From assembly GCF_026239675.1 (NCBI RefSeq), contig NZ_JAPIVQ010000003.1, forward strand, positions 372,001-436,000: 64,000 nt of DNA, given 5' to 3'. Within the stretch, counting starts at the first letter, position 1; each line of letters starts with the position of its first letter. This document shows positions 53,428-60,867 of this stretch, in pieces. This DNA comes from Pedobacter sp. PLR (GTDB taxonomy: Bacteria > Bacteroidota > Bacteroidia > Sphingobacteriales > Sphingobacteriaceae). Made by a program: the position numbers and the translations under genes. The notes under the pieces are model-generated. The model worked only from the letters and a program-made list of their open reading frames with translations. It ran no database searches and was not told where the DNA came from.

Positions 53428-54302
53428 TAAATTTTTTAAAGGAGAGTACGTTTACGGTGAAGGATGTGATCATGCAGGCCTGGATCGTTACGCGCGACAA
53501 TTATTTCTCTATTGCCACCTTGTGTTTCCTGGTTTTTATAACCGTTTCCACCTCAACTTTTATGGCCTTTTTTATGGGAGAACTTCCTACCGGCGTAAGG
53601 GTGGTGATGTTGCTGATCTTTGTATTATTGTATTGTATCGTCAACCTTTCCCTGCTGAAATACATTTTTCGCCTGTTGGATAAGGAAGATGATCAGGATA
53701 TTCAGATCATTGAAACTTTGCCAACCAGAACGGAAATCATCCGTTTCTTAGTAGGTACTGTGTATTTTGGGATCAGTATTTTCCTGGTAGGAATTCTATT
53801 GCTGCCGGTATTGTACATTCTGGACCTGATTTTAAAGTTTGCAGTCAACCAGGGATTCATTGAGAATTTTACTGCTGCGGGTAAGGTGATCGTCAATATT
53901 GCAGTAGCAATTGCGATTCTGAGCATCTTTTTTACCTTCATCAGGATCATTTTCTTCCCTTTCTTTATCATTGACAAACATGTGCATCCTTTCGAATCAA
54001 TTAAGCTGAGTCTGGCTACCACCAAAGGGAACTTTATTAAGTTGCTGTTTATTTTTGGCGGTTTTGTGCTGATTCAGGCGATTGTTTTCGGTTTTTTCTA
54101 TATCGTAGTGGTAAGTGGTTTTCAATTGATCAGTTTGATTTTCAACTACGAGATTTATTCCTACGTTTCTTTATTTACAGCTATTTTTAGTTCCTTTATT
54201 GTCGTACCGTTCTCCACAGCTTTAGTAACTGTAGCTTACCGTAGAATGGTGAAAGAATATAAAGGAGATGAACATCCTGATATTTTACACAACATCGTTT
54301 AA
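53424..54302 (+). CDS. Membrane protein of unknown function (six helices)
   Basis: A 292-residue polytopic protein with about six hydrophobic segments (near residues 27-50, 58-80, 108-135, 152-180, 212-240 and 250-275) and short polar ends. It resembles glycerophosphoryl-diester-type membrane domains (DUF975-like) in layout, but I cannot confirm a family. It overlaps the upstream glycosyltransferase by 4 bases, and a GH3-like gene follows 9 bases later, so it is part of this operon. Confidence 0.75.
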   Translation: MINFLKESTFTVKDVIMQAWIVTRDNYFSIATLCFLVFITVSTSTFMAFFMGELPTGVRVVMLLIFVLLYCIVNLSLLKYIFRLLDKEDDQDIQIIETLPTRTEIIRFLVGTVYFGISIFLVGILLLPVLYILDLILKFAVNQGFIENFTAAGKVIVNIAVAIAILSIFFTFIRIIFFPFFIIDKHVHPFESIKLSLATTKGNFIKLLFIFGGFVLIQAIVFGFFYIVVVSGFQLISLIFNYEIYSYVSLFTAIFSSFIVVPFSTALVTVAYRRMVKEYKGDEHPDILHNIV

Positions 54303-54311
54303 AAATAATTT

Positions 54312-55841
54312 ATGGGATTAAAAGCGGCATTAAGTAAACCGTTTGCGGCAATTGTAGTCAAGGGCATCAATAAATGGAAAAAAAATGCAGTAGCTGCACA
54401 ACATACGATTCTCGAAGGGCTCATTGATTCCTCAAAAAATACGGCTTTTGGTAAAGACCATGGTTTCGGGAAAATCCGGAACTATGAAGACTTTAAAAAG
54501 CAGGTTCCATTAAGAGATTATGAGGCCTTAAGACCTTATATTGATCGCGTAGTGGCAGGCGAAGCCGATGTGATGTGGAAAGGAAAACCGCAGTATTTTG
54601 CTAAAACATCGGGCACTACTTCCGGTGTAAAATACATTCCTATTTCGAAGGAATCTATGCCTGAACACATCAAGGCAGCAAGAAATGCATTATTAACCTA
54701 CATTCATGAAACGGGTAATGTGAAGTTCATCAACGGGAAGATGATCTTTTTACAAGGTAGTCCGGTGATGACCAAAAAGTACGGCATCAATGTAGGTCGT
54801 TTATCAGGCATCGTGGCCCACCTGGTGCCTAAGTATCTGCAAAAAAACAGGCTTCCTTCTTACGAAACCAATTGTATTGAAGATTGGGAAGAGAAAGTTG
54901 ATGCGATTGTAAAAGAGACTTTTCAGGAGAATATGACGCTGATATCCGGCATTCCGCCATGGGTACAGATGTATTTTGATAAGCTGAGGGAGAAATCCGG
55001 GGGCAAACAGATCAAAGATATCTTTCCTGATTTTAGCTTATTCGTTTATGGTGGGGTGAATTACGAGCCTTACCGTTCGAAAATTGAAGAGAGCATCGGC
55101 AGAAAAATAGATACTATCGAAACATATCCGGCATCTGAGGGCTTTATTGCTTATCAGGACAGCCAGAAAGATAAAAGTTTATTGTTATTGGCGAAGGCAG
55201 GGATCTTTTATGAGTTCGTGCCAGCTGATGAATATTACAGTGAAAACCCCACGCGTTTAAGTCTGGGGGAAGTGGAGCTGGAAAAGAATTACGCGTTAAT
55301 TCTGAATACCAATGCCGGTTTATGGGGCTATAGTCTTGGGGATACCATTAAATTTGTTTCAAAAGATCCTTATAAGATCATGGTTACCGGGAGGATCAAA
55401 CATTTTATCTCCGCTTTTGGAGAACATGTGATTGGGGAAGAAGTGGAACATGCACTTTTAACAGTGGCCAATGAAGAGGGGGTAGGGATCACCGAATTCA
55501 CCGTGGCCCCTCAAGTGAGTACGCCACAGGGAGAATTACCTTACCATGAGTGGTTTGTGGAGTTCTCTGTTGCGCCAAAAGACCTTGCTGCATTTAGTAA
55601 AAAGGTAGATCTGGCTTTGCAAAAGAAGAATATTTACTATTTTGACCTCATTGAAGGTAAAATACTGCAACCTTTAATCATTCGTTCCCTTCAAAAAGAC
55701 GCATTTGTGAACTATATGAGGGCGGAAGGTAAGCTGGGTGGACAGAATAAAGTTCCTCGTTTATCAAATGACAGGAAGATTGCAGATGATTTAAGTAGTT
55801 TTACAATTCGTCAGAAAGGCGAAGAACAGGGAGAATTTTAA
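54312..55841 (+). CDS. GH3 auxin-responsive-promoter family protein
   Basis: A 509-residue protein of the GH3 family (adenylate-forming fold). The ATP-binding P-loop-like motif is 'FAKTSGTTSGVKYIPIS'; further motifs are 'VYGGVNYEPY', 'TYPASEGFIAYQD' and 'VTGRIKHFISAFGEHV'. Plant GH3 enzymes join amino acids to auxin or jasmonate; the bacterial substrate is unknown, but an acyl-adenylate chemistry is expected. It is directly followed by dxr, whose TTG start comes right after its stop. Confidence 0.88.
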   Translation: MGLKAALSKPFAAIVVKGINKWKKNAVAAQHTILEGLIDSSKNTAFGKDHGFGKIRNYEDFKKQVPLRDYEALRPYIDRVVAGEADVMWKGKPQYFAKTSGTTSGVKYIPISKESMPEHIKAARNALLTYIHETGNVKFINGKMIFLQGSPVMTKKYGINVGRLSGIVAHLVPKYLQKNRLPSYETNCIEDWEEKVDAIVKETFQENMTLISGIPPWVQMYFDKLREKSGGKQIKDIFPDFSLFVYGGVNYEPYRSKIEESIGRKIDTIETYPASEGFIAYQDSQKDKSLLLLAKAGIFYEFVPADEYYSENPTRLSLGEVELEKNYALILNTNAGLWGYSLGDTIKFVSKDPYKIMVTGRIKHFISAFGEHVIGEEVEHALLTVANEEGVGITEFTVAPQVSTPQGELPYHEWFVEFSVAPKDLAAFSKKVDLALQKKNIYYFDLIEGKILQPLIIRSLQKDAFVNYMRAEGKLGGQNKVPRLSNDRKIADDLSSFTIRQKGEEQGEF

Positions 55842-56993
55842 TTGAAGAACATATCAATACTAGGGTCTACAGGATCTGTAGGTACCCAGGCTTTAGCTGT
55901 AGTTGAGGCAAATCCTGGAATATATAAGGTTTTGGCGCTAACTGCTCAATCCAATGCTGCTTTACTGATTAGTCAGGCTTTAACATTTGAGCCACAACTA
56001 GTGGTTATCGGTGATGAAAGTCAATATCTGGTGGTAAAAACGGCTCTGGCAGGTACTCCGATCAGGGTATTGGCAGGTGAGGAAGCTTTATGTGAAGCTG
56101 CTGCTTTAGCAGGAGTTGACCTGGTGCTGACCGCTATTGTAGGTTCAGCAGGCTTAAAACCGACCATTTCTGCGATTGAAGCAGGAAAGGACATTGCCCT
56201 GGCAAACAAAGAAACTTTGGTGGTAGCCGGTGATTTAATCACGAGTCTGGCTAAAAAACATGGGGTAAATATTATTCCAGTGGATTCAGAACATTCTGCG
56301 ATCTTCCAGTGTCTGGTAGGCGAGGGAAATCAGTCTCTGGAAAAAATATACCTTACCGCTTCCGGTGGTCCTTTTAGAGGGAAAGACCGTGAGTTTCTGG
56401 CCAGTGTAACCAAAGCACAAGCCTTAAAACATCCAAACTGGGTGATGGGTGCTAAAATCACGATAGATTCTGCTTCTTTAATGAATAAAGGACTGGAAGT
56501 GATTGAAGCGAAATGGTTGTTTGACCTGGAGGCAGATCAGATTGATGTGATTGTACATCCACAATCGGTTATTCATTCTATTGCACAGTTTAAGGACGGT
56601 TCAATGAAGGCACAAATGGGTGTTCCTGACATGAAACTGCCAATTCATTACGCTTTTGCGTACCCGGAAAGAATAAGTACGGACTTTAAGCGTTTTAACT
56701 TCCTGGAGTACCCGGAACTGACCTTTTATCCGGCGGATAACGAAACCTTTAGAAATCTTGATTTGGCCTATACTGCTTTGAGAAAAGGAGGCAATATGCC
56801 ATGTATCATTAATGCGGCTAATGAAGTGGTCGTAAACGCGTTTTTACAGGATAAAATCGGCTTTTTGGAGATGAGTGAGGTGATTGAAAGGTGTATGGAA
56901 GAGATTGGATTTATTGAAGAACCAGGGCTGAATAATTATTTAGAAACGGATCAGCATACGCGTATATTTGCGAATCAATTAGTAACAAAATAG
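55842..56993 (+). CDS. dxr: 1-deoxy-D-xylulose-5-phosphate reductoisomerase
   Basis: A 383-residue enzyme of the MEP isoprenoid pathway turning DXP into MEP. Nucleotide-binding 'ISILGSTGSVGTQAL' starts the protein; metal and substrate residues are in 'IPVDSEHSAIFQ' and 'TASGGPFRG', with the flexible loop 'HPNWVMGAKITIDSA'. Start is TTG, immediately after the GH3-like stop. rseP follows, an order common in bacteria. Confidence 0.96.
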   Translation: MKNISILGSTGSVGTQALAVVEANPGIYKVLALTAQSNAALLISQALTFEPQLVVIGDESQYLVVKTALAGTPIRVLAGEEALCEAAALAGVDLVLTAIVGSAGLKPTISAIEAGKDIALANKETLVVAGDLITSLAKKHGVNIIPVDSEHSAIFQCLVGEGNQSLEKIYLTASGGPFRGKDREFLASVTKAQALKHPNWVMGAKITIDSASLMNKGLEVIEAKWLFDLEADQIDVIVHPQSVIHSIAQFKDGSMKAQMGVPDMKLPIHYAFAYPERISTDFKRFNFLEYPELTFYPADNETFRNLDLAYTALRKGGNMPCIINAANEVVVNAFLQDKIGFLEMSEVIERCMEEIGFIEEPGLNNYLETDQHTRIFANQLVTK

Positions 56994-57030
56994 AAATTAA
57001 CGAATCAAAATTAAAACATTAATATAAGAT

Positions 57031-58365
57031 ATGAGCGGATTGATTATGGCAGCCCAGTTGCTTCTGGGGTTATCGATACTGGTAATTTTACACGAATTAG
57101 GACATTTTCTGGCGGCGCGTGCTTTTGGGATTAAAGTAGAGAAATTTTACCTGTTTTTTGATGCCTGGGGCTTCAAATTGTTTAGCTTCAAGCGAGGTGA
57201 TTGTGAGTACGGAATAGGATGGTTGCCTTTAGGAGGTTATGTTAAAATTGCAGGTATGATTGATGAATCGATGGATACCGAGCAATTGAACCAGCCGGCG
57301 CAACCCTGGGAATTCAGAAGTAAACCAGCATGGCAACGTCTGATCGTGATGTTGGGCGGTGTATTTGTCAATATTGTGGTAGGTATCTTCATTTTCTGGA
57401 TGATGACCTTTAAATATGGAGAAACATTCATTCCTAACAGTTCTGTACTCGTAGGGATAAATCCTGGTGAGATCGGTAAAGAAATCGGTCTTCAAAGAGG
57501 AGACAGAGTGATTGCGGTGAACGGTAAGAAAGTGATTCGTTTTGAAGAACTGATCAGCTCTAAAGTATTGCTGGGAAATACAACTTTAACGGTTGTCCGT
57601 GGCAATAAAACCTTAGATATTAAAGTACCTGATAATATTCTGAACAAAGTATCTGATTCTGGTATTGAAGGCTTTATTAGTCGTGTGCCACTGCGTACGG
57701 CAACAATAGATAGTGTGATTGCAGGGAAACCAGCAGCAAAATCTGGCGTATTGAAAGGAGACAAGATCCTTGCCATCAATAAAGAACCGGTTAAAAGTGA
57801 TATTGATGCCCGCGAATTAATTTTAAAAAATAAAGGTAAAACGGCTGATTTCACCATCAATCGTGCCGGACAAAATATGGACCTGATGATTCCTGTGGAC
57901 ACTGCTGGTACCATCGGCTTTGCTTTTGACCCGAATGAGATTAAACAGGAAACCATTAAATACAGTTTGTTTGCTGCGCTTCCAATTGGTGTAGACCAGG
58001 CATGGAGAACTTTTAGCGACAATGCTAAGGGCATCTGGAAAGTGGTAACCGGAAAAGTTAATGCTAACAAAGCATTTTCAGGTCCTGTAGAGATCGCACG
58101 TAAAGTTTACGGTGGTGAGTGGATCTGGGCGAGATTCTGGGCTTCAACAGGCTTTATTTCTATCGCTTTGGCATTTATGAACTTATTACCTATTCCTGCA
58201 TTGGATGGTGGACACGTAGTGTTCCTGTTAATTGAAATGGTAAAAGGTAAACCACTTGGTGATAAATTTATGGAGCGTGCGCAAATGGTAGGTTTCGTGA
58301 TTTTACTGTCGTTGATGGTCTTTGTGTTGGGGAACGACTTGTTCAAAGTCTTCTTCAAACCTTAA
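57031..58365 (+). CDS. rseP: RseP-like site-2 protease
   Basis: A 444-residue intramembrane zinc protease: HELGH at residues 21-25 in the first helix, a PDZ region of two parts in the middle ('GLQRGDRVIAVNGKKV' and 'SGVLKGDKILAINKEPV'), and the third zinc ligand in 'NLLPIPALDGGHVVF' near the C-terminus. S2P enzymes cleave anti-sigma factors or signal-peptide remnants. dxr lies upstream with 37 bases between, hscB starts 4 bases after. Confidence 0.94.
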   Translation: MSGLIMAAQLLLGLSILVILHELGHFLAARAFGIKVEKFYLFFDAWGFKLFSFKRGDCEYGIGWLPLGGYVKIAGMIDESMDTEQLNQPAQPWEFRSKPAWQRLIVMLGGVFVNIVVGIFIFWMMTFKYGETFIPNSSVLVGINPGEIGKEIGLQRGDRVIAVNGKKVIRFEELISSKVLLGNTTLTVVRGNKTLDIKVPDNILNKVSDSGIEGFISRVPLRTATIDSVIAGKPAAKSGVLKGDKILAINKEPVKSDIDARELILKNKGKTADFTINRAGQNMDLMIPVDTAGTIGFAFDPNEIKQETIKYSLFAALPIGVDQAWRTFSDNAKGIWKVVTGKVNANKAFSGPVEIARKVYGGEWIWARFWASTGFISIALAFMNLLPIPALDGGHVVFLLIEMVKGKPLGDKFMERAQMVGFVILLSLMVFVLGNDLFKVFFKP

Positions 58366-58369
58366 CGCT

Positions 58370-58906
58370 ATGGTAGATTACTTTGAATTTTACGGATTAC
58401 CCGTTACTTTTCACCCTGATGCTGCGCTGATTAAAAAGAAGTTTTATGAGCTGAGCAAAAAGTATCATCCGGATTTTTACATCAATGAACCGGAAGAGAA
58501 ACAGGCAGAGGTTTTGGAATTCAGCACGATCAATAATAAAGCGTATCAGGTATTAAGCGATCCTCAAAAACGGGTACATTATATCCTGGAATTAAAGGGG
58601 CAGCTGATCGAGGGAGAGAATTATATGCTTCCTCAGTCTTTCCTGATGGAAATGATGGACGTGAATGAAGCGCTGATGGATTTACAGTTTGATCCGGATG
58701 CCGAACGTTTAGCCGCATTAAAAGCAGAGGTAGATGAAATAGAAAAGGGTTTAAGCGATCAGATCGTCTCTCTAACGACTTCATTCGAAAATAAGGATAA
58801 GGAAGCCCAGCTTCGCATCCTGACTGCTATAAAGGATTTATATTACCGCAATAAATACTTATACCGGATCCGGGAGAGTATCAAAAAGGCAGAATCTGCC
58901 GCATAG
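58370..58906 (+). CDS. hscB: HscB-like Fe-S co-chaperone
   Basis: A 178-residue protein: an N-terminal J domain ('YFEFYGLPVTFHPDAALIK', HPD in 'KYHPDFYI') and a C-terminal helical bundle that binds the scaffold IscU. The HscB N-terminus 'YFEFYGLP' is diagnostic. I chose ATG 58370, because the longer frame overlaps rseP. Its partner hscA is 52 kb away. A perfect 17-bp hairpin terminator follows. Confidence 0.9.
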   Translation: MVDYFEFYGLPVTFHPDAALIKKKFYELSKKYHPDFYINEPEEKQAEVLEFSTINNKAYQVLSDPQKRVHYILELKGQLIEGENYMLPQSFLMEMMDVNEALMDLQFDPDAERLAALKAEVDEIEKGLSDQIVSLTTSFENKDKEAQLRILTAIKDLYYRNKYLYRIRESIKKAESAA

Positions 58907-58914
58907 GTGTTACG

Positions 58915-58952
58915 GCATTGTAAAAAAGCCCCTCAGGGCTTTTTTACAATGC
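58915..58952. terminator. Perfect 17-bp hairpin terminator
   Basis: 58915-58931 pairs with 58936-58952 without mismatch, with a CTCA loop; the A-run and T-run are built into the stem, so it can work in both directions. Confidence 0.85.
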
Positions 58953-58987
58953 TTGTTTAAGGTACTTTTGGGATCAAACCCATTTAT

Positions 58988-59272
58988 ATGAACACATTAT
59001 CTATTTTTAGAAAAGTTGCGGTGGCTGAAGGGCTGTCTTACCTGTTATTGTTATTTGTAGCGATGCCAATGAAATACTGGGCCGGTATGCCACTTGCCGT
59101 TAAATATACGGGCTGGGCGCACGGTTTACTGTTTGTGATGTACATCGTAATCTTAATCATGGCCTGGATGGAGTATAAATGGAATTTCAAAAAAGTAGCC
59201 ATGATTGGTGCTGCTTCCCTGCTACCTTTTGCCCCTTTTATCGTGGATAAAAAGCTAAAAGAAGAAAATTAA
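58988..59272 (+). CDS. DUF3817 membrane protein
   Basis: A 94-residue protein of the DUF3817 family, with about three hydrophobic segments and the conserved 'FRKVAVAEGLSYLLLLFVAMPMK' start and 'AHGLLFVMYIV' in the middle. The family is widespread and of unknown function. It stands alone between a terminator and tRNA-Leu. Confidence 0.85.
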   Translation: MNTLSIFRKVAVAEGLSYLLLLFVAMPMKYWAGMPLAVKYTGWAHGLLFVMYIVILIMAWMEYKWNFKKVAMIGAASLLPFAPFIVDKKLKEEN

Positions 59273-59280
59273 AATAAAAA

Positions 59281-59311
59281 TTTGCATTTATAAAACAAGT
59301 TCCTATATTTG
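59281..59311 (+). promoter_or_regulatory. tRNA-Leu promoter (-33 TTTG, -7 TATATTTG)
   Basis: TTTG at 59281-59284 and TATATTTG at 59304-59311 with a 19-nt spacer: the best complete Bacteroidota promoter in the window, 21 nt before the mature tRNA. Confidence 0.8.
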
Positions 59312-59332
59312 CAACCCGCTAACGAAGGAAAT

Positions 59333-59412
59333 GCCCGGATGGCGGAATTGGTAGACGCGCTGGTCTCAAACACCTGTGGGAAACCGTGCCGGTTCGACTC
59401 CGGCTCCGGGTA
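59333..59412 (+). tRNA. tRNA-Leu (anticodon CAA)
   Basis: A class II tRNA of 80 nt. Acceptor arms GCCCGGA (59333-59339) and TCCGGGT (59405-59411) pair with one G-U; D stem GCG/CGC; T arm GCCGG-TTCGACT-CCGGC (59388-59404); anticodon CAA at 59367-59369 in the loop CTCAAAC; an 11-nt variable arm. The CCA end is not encoded (ACA follows). The anticodon stem has one T-T mismatch (59361 and 59375). Confidence 0.95.
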
Positions 59413-59438
59413 CATACCGGACTGATGTCCGAAGAATC

Positions 59439-59473
59439 AAAGGGTTGCTCATAAAAAAGCAACCCTTTTTTAT
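59439..59473 (+). terminator. Terminator of tRNA-Leu
   Basis: An 11-bp stem (59439-59449 with 59458-59468), 8-nt loop, followed by T-rich sequence, about 27 nt after the tRNA. Confidence 0.8.
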
Positions 59474-59866
59474 TGATCCTCTGCAGGTTATGCCGGAAGG
59501 TCGGGTCGATGAAAGCGGTTCTAAGTAGACCCCCTGCCCATACCAGATTATCTTTGAACACCCCCCTTATAATAGCATGTTTTTGGTAGATGTTACTTTT
59601 TTCATAGATCTCAAAAAGGTTGGTAAGAGCCGGCAGAACCCGATCAATCAGACTGTCAATTTCTATTTTTGATTTAGGATTTCCATTTAGGCTGATTTCC
59701 AGGGATGCTTTTTCTTCTTTGTATTTCTTAAACCAAGACTGATAAGTTGTGTTCTCAATCTGATTATTCATGAATTTCTCTTCCAGCTCTAGAATTTTGG
59801 CGTTAATTGCGCTGATCGCATTCAGTTTTTCTTTTAATCTTTCCTGCTTTTGTTTTAGAGGTTCAG

Positions 59867-60376
59867 CTAGTAGTGCTTTGGCTGCGAGCTATTTGAATTG
59901 AGGTATTTCAACAGTTCGTGATTAGCTTCAGTGTCTCCGCTTAGATCGTTCACTAAATATTCAGCAAGTAAAGTGTACATTGAGTGGCCTGAGGCTTCAT
60001 CCATGCTATCTAAATAGCTAAAGCAATTTTCAAAATCACTACTTAATAGTGAATGCTCAAATTGGTCATTTATAATAAGATATCGGTTTATTTCAGATTT
60101 AAACATCTGTAAACCTTCTAGGAAAAAATCCAGCTCTTTTTTTAAGGTAATATCATCTTCAATAAATGCTGGATTTTTTATCAATTCGAGGTGGCTTTCC
60201 GGCTTCGGGTTATTATACCCTATATCAAAGAACTTTGAATTTACATGCTCCAAAATGTATTTTCTTTCTGGATTGTCAAAATTATACTTAAAAATGGCGT
60301 GCAGGGTTATACTATTAAACTTGCCTTTTTTTATATCAACAATAAGAGCTCGGCGAGAGCCAGTTCTTTTAGGCAT
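59867..60376 (-). CDS. Hypothetical protein, probably truncated at its 3' end
   Basis: A 169-residue soluble protein with many acidic and aromatic residues ('KYILEHVNSKFFDIGYNN', 'FFLEGLQMFKSEINRYL', 'FSYLDSMDEASGHSMY'). No family is recognised. The last ten or so codons overlap, in another frame, the start of the recombinase remnant, and the end 'LLKYLNSNSSQPKHY' is unlike a natural terminus. I infer that the gene was longer and lost its 3' part in the deletion that fused it to the remnant. Start ATG 60376; a palindrome lies 46 bases upstream. Confidence 0.5.
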   Translation of the reverse strand: MPKRTGSRRALIVDIKKGKFNSITLHAIFKYNFDNPERKYILEHVNSKFFDIGYNNPKPESHLELIKNPAFIEDDITLKKELDFFLEGLQMFKSEINRYLIINDQFEHSLLSSDFENCFSYLDSMDEASGHSMYTLLAEYLVNDLSGDTEANHELLKYLNSNSSQPKHY

Positions 60377-60421
60377 ATAATTTTTTTGTACTATACTTTT
60401 TTATTTTAAAATGGATGTTTC

Positions 60422-60436
60422 TGTGCAATTTGCACA
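60422..60436. repeat. Perfect palindrome TGTGCAA-T-TTGCACA
   Basis: Two 7-bp arms around one central base, upstream of the 60376 minus gene. Size and symmetry suit a dimeric repressor site; no regulator is known. Confidence 0.45.
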
Positions 60437-60444
60437 ATTAAGGT

Positions 60445-60570
60445 TTAAGGTAGATTGAGAGCGTTCTTGTAAGCAAATATGTGGTGGAAATATTTGAACA
60501 ATGCTTGATCACCTTTCTTCAATTTGGCAAGCAATTTATTCTCGAAAAGGTGCAATTGGTCCGTTTCCAT
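60445..60570 (-). pseudogene. Possible N-terminal fragment of an ECF sigma factor
   Basis: A 41-codon frame from ATG to TAA. Its pattern 'NKLLAKLKKGDQALFKYF' resembles the start of region 2 in Bacteroidota ECF sigma factors (LL-x-x-L-x-x-GD-x-x-AF), but it then stops. A second short frame with a membrane-like segment ('MIILVAGIGILIYKLSD', 60519-60635) overlaps it. Together they suggest debris of lost genes in the 490-base gap 60377-60867, which holds no complete gene that I can see. Confidence 0.3.
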
Positions 60571-60867
60571 TGTTTATTAGTTTGGTCAGAAAGTTTATAG
60601 ATTAGAATACCTATCCCTGCGACTAATATAATCATTTTCAAAAGAGCAGCAAATTCTGCTATTCTGTGTAATACCCTTTCAATTGTAAAATGGTGGAACT
60701 CGACGTTAGTGTTGTTCAGTATGGGGTAATGAGTAGTTATTTTGGTTTTTATTCCCTGTTTTATTACTGAATGAGTTGAGTAATGTTAATTTATTATTTC
60801 TTTGGTTAAAATGTGTTTTGTGTTTTGATTTTAAGTGATTAAATTAGAGTGAATTAACGCCTGAAAA

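Larger units (their letters stand above)
59319..59888 (-). pseudogene. Large serine recombinase, C-terminal remnant running into tRNA-Leu
   Basis: The frame has the coiled-coil and C-terminal signature of large serine recombinases: 'LKQKQERLKEKLNAISA', 'FMNNQIENTTYQSWFKKY', and 'LFEIYEKSNIYQKHAII' then 'FKDNLVWAGGLLRT'. The resolvase catalytic domain and zinc part are absent: an in-frame TAG lies at 59889-59891. Past about 59440 the frame reads the tRNA terminator and then antisense tRNA-Leu, so the last 45 codons are not recombinase sequence. The remnant indicates a former integrated element at this tRNA. ATG 59771 is the first in-frame Met. No function is expected. Confidence 0.75.

Noticed and set aside
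59319-59460. C-terminal 45 residues of the open frame at 59319-59771 as real protein
   Set aside because: They are the antisense translation of tRNA-Leu and its terminator; an Arg/Ser/Pro-rich reading of a tRNA is a known artefact.
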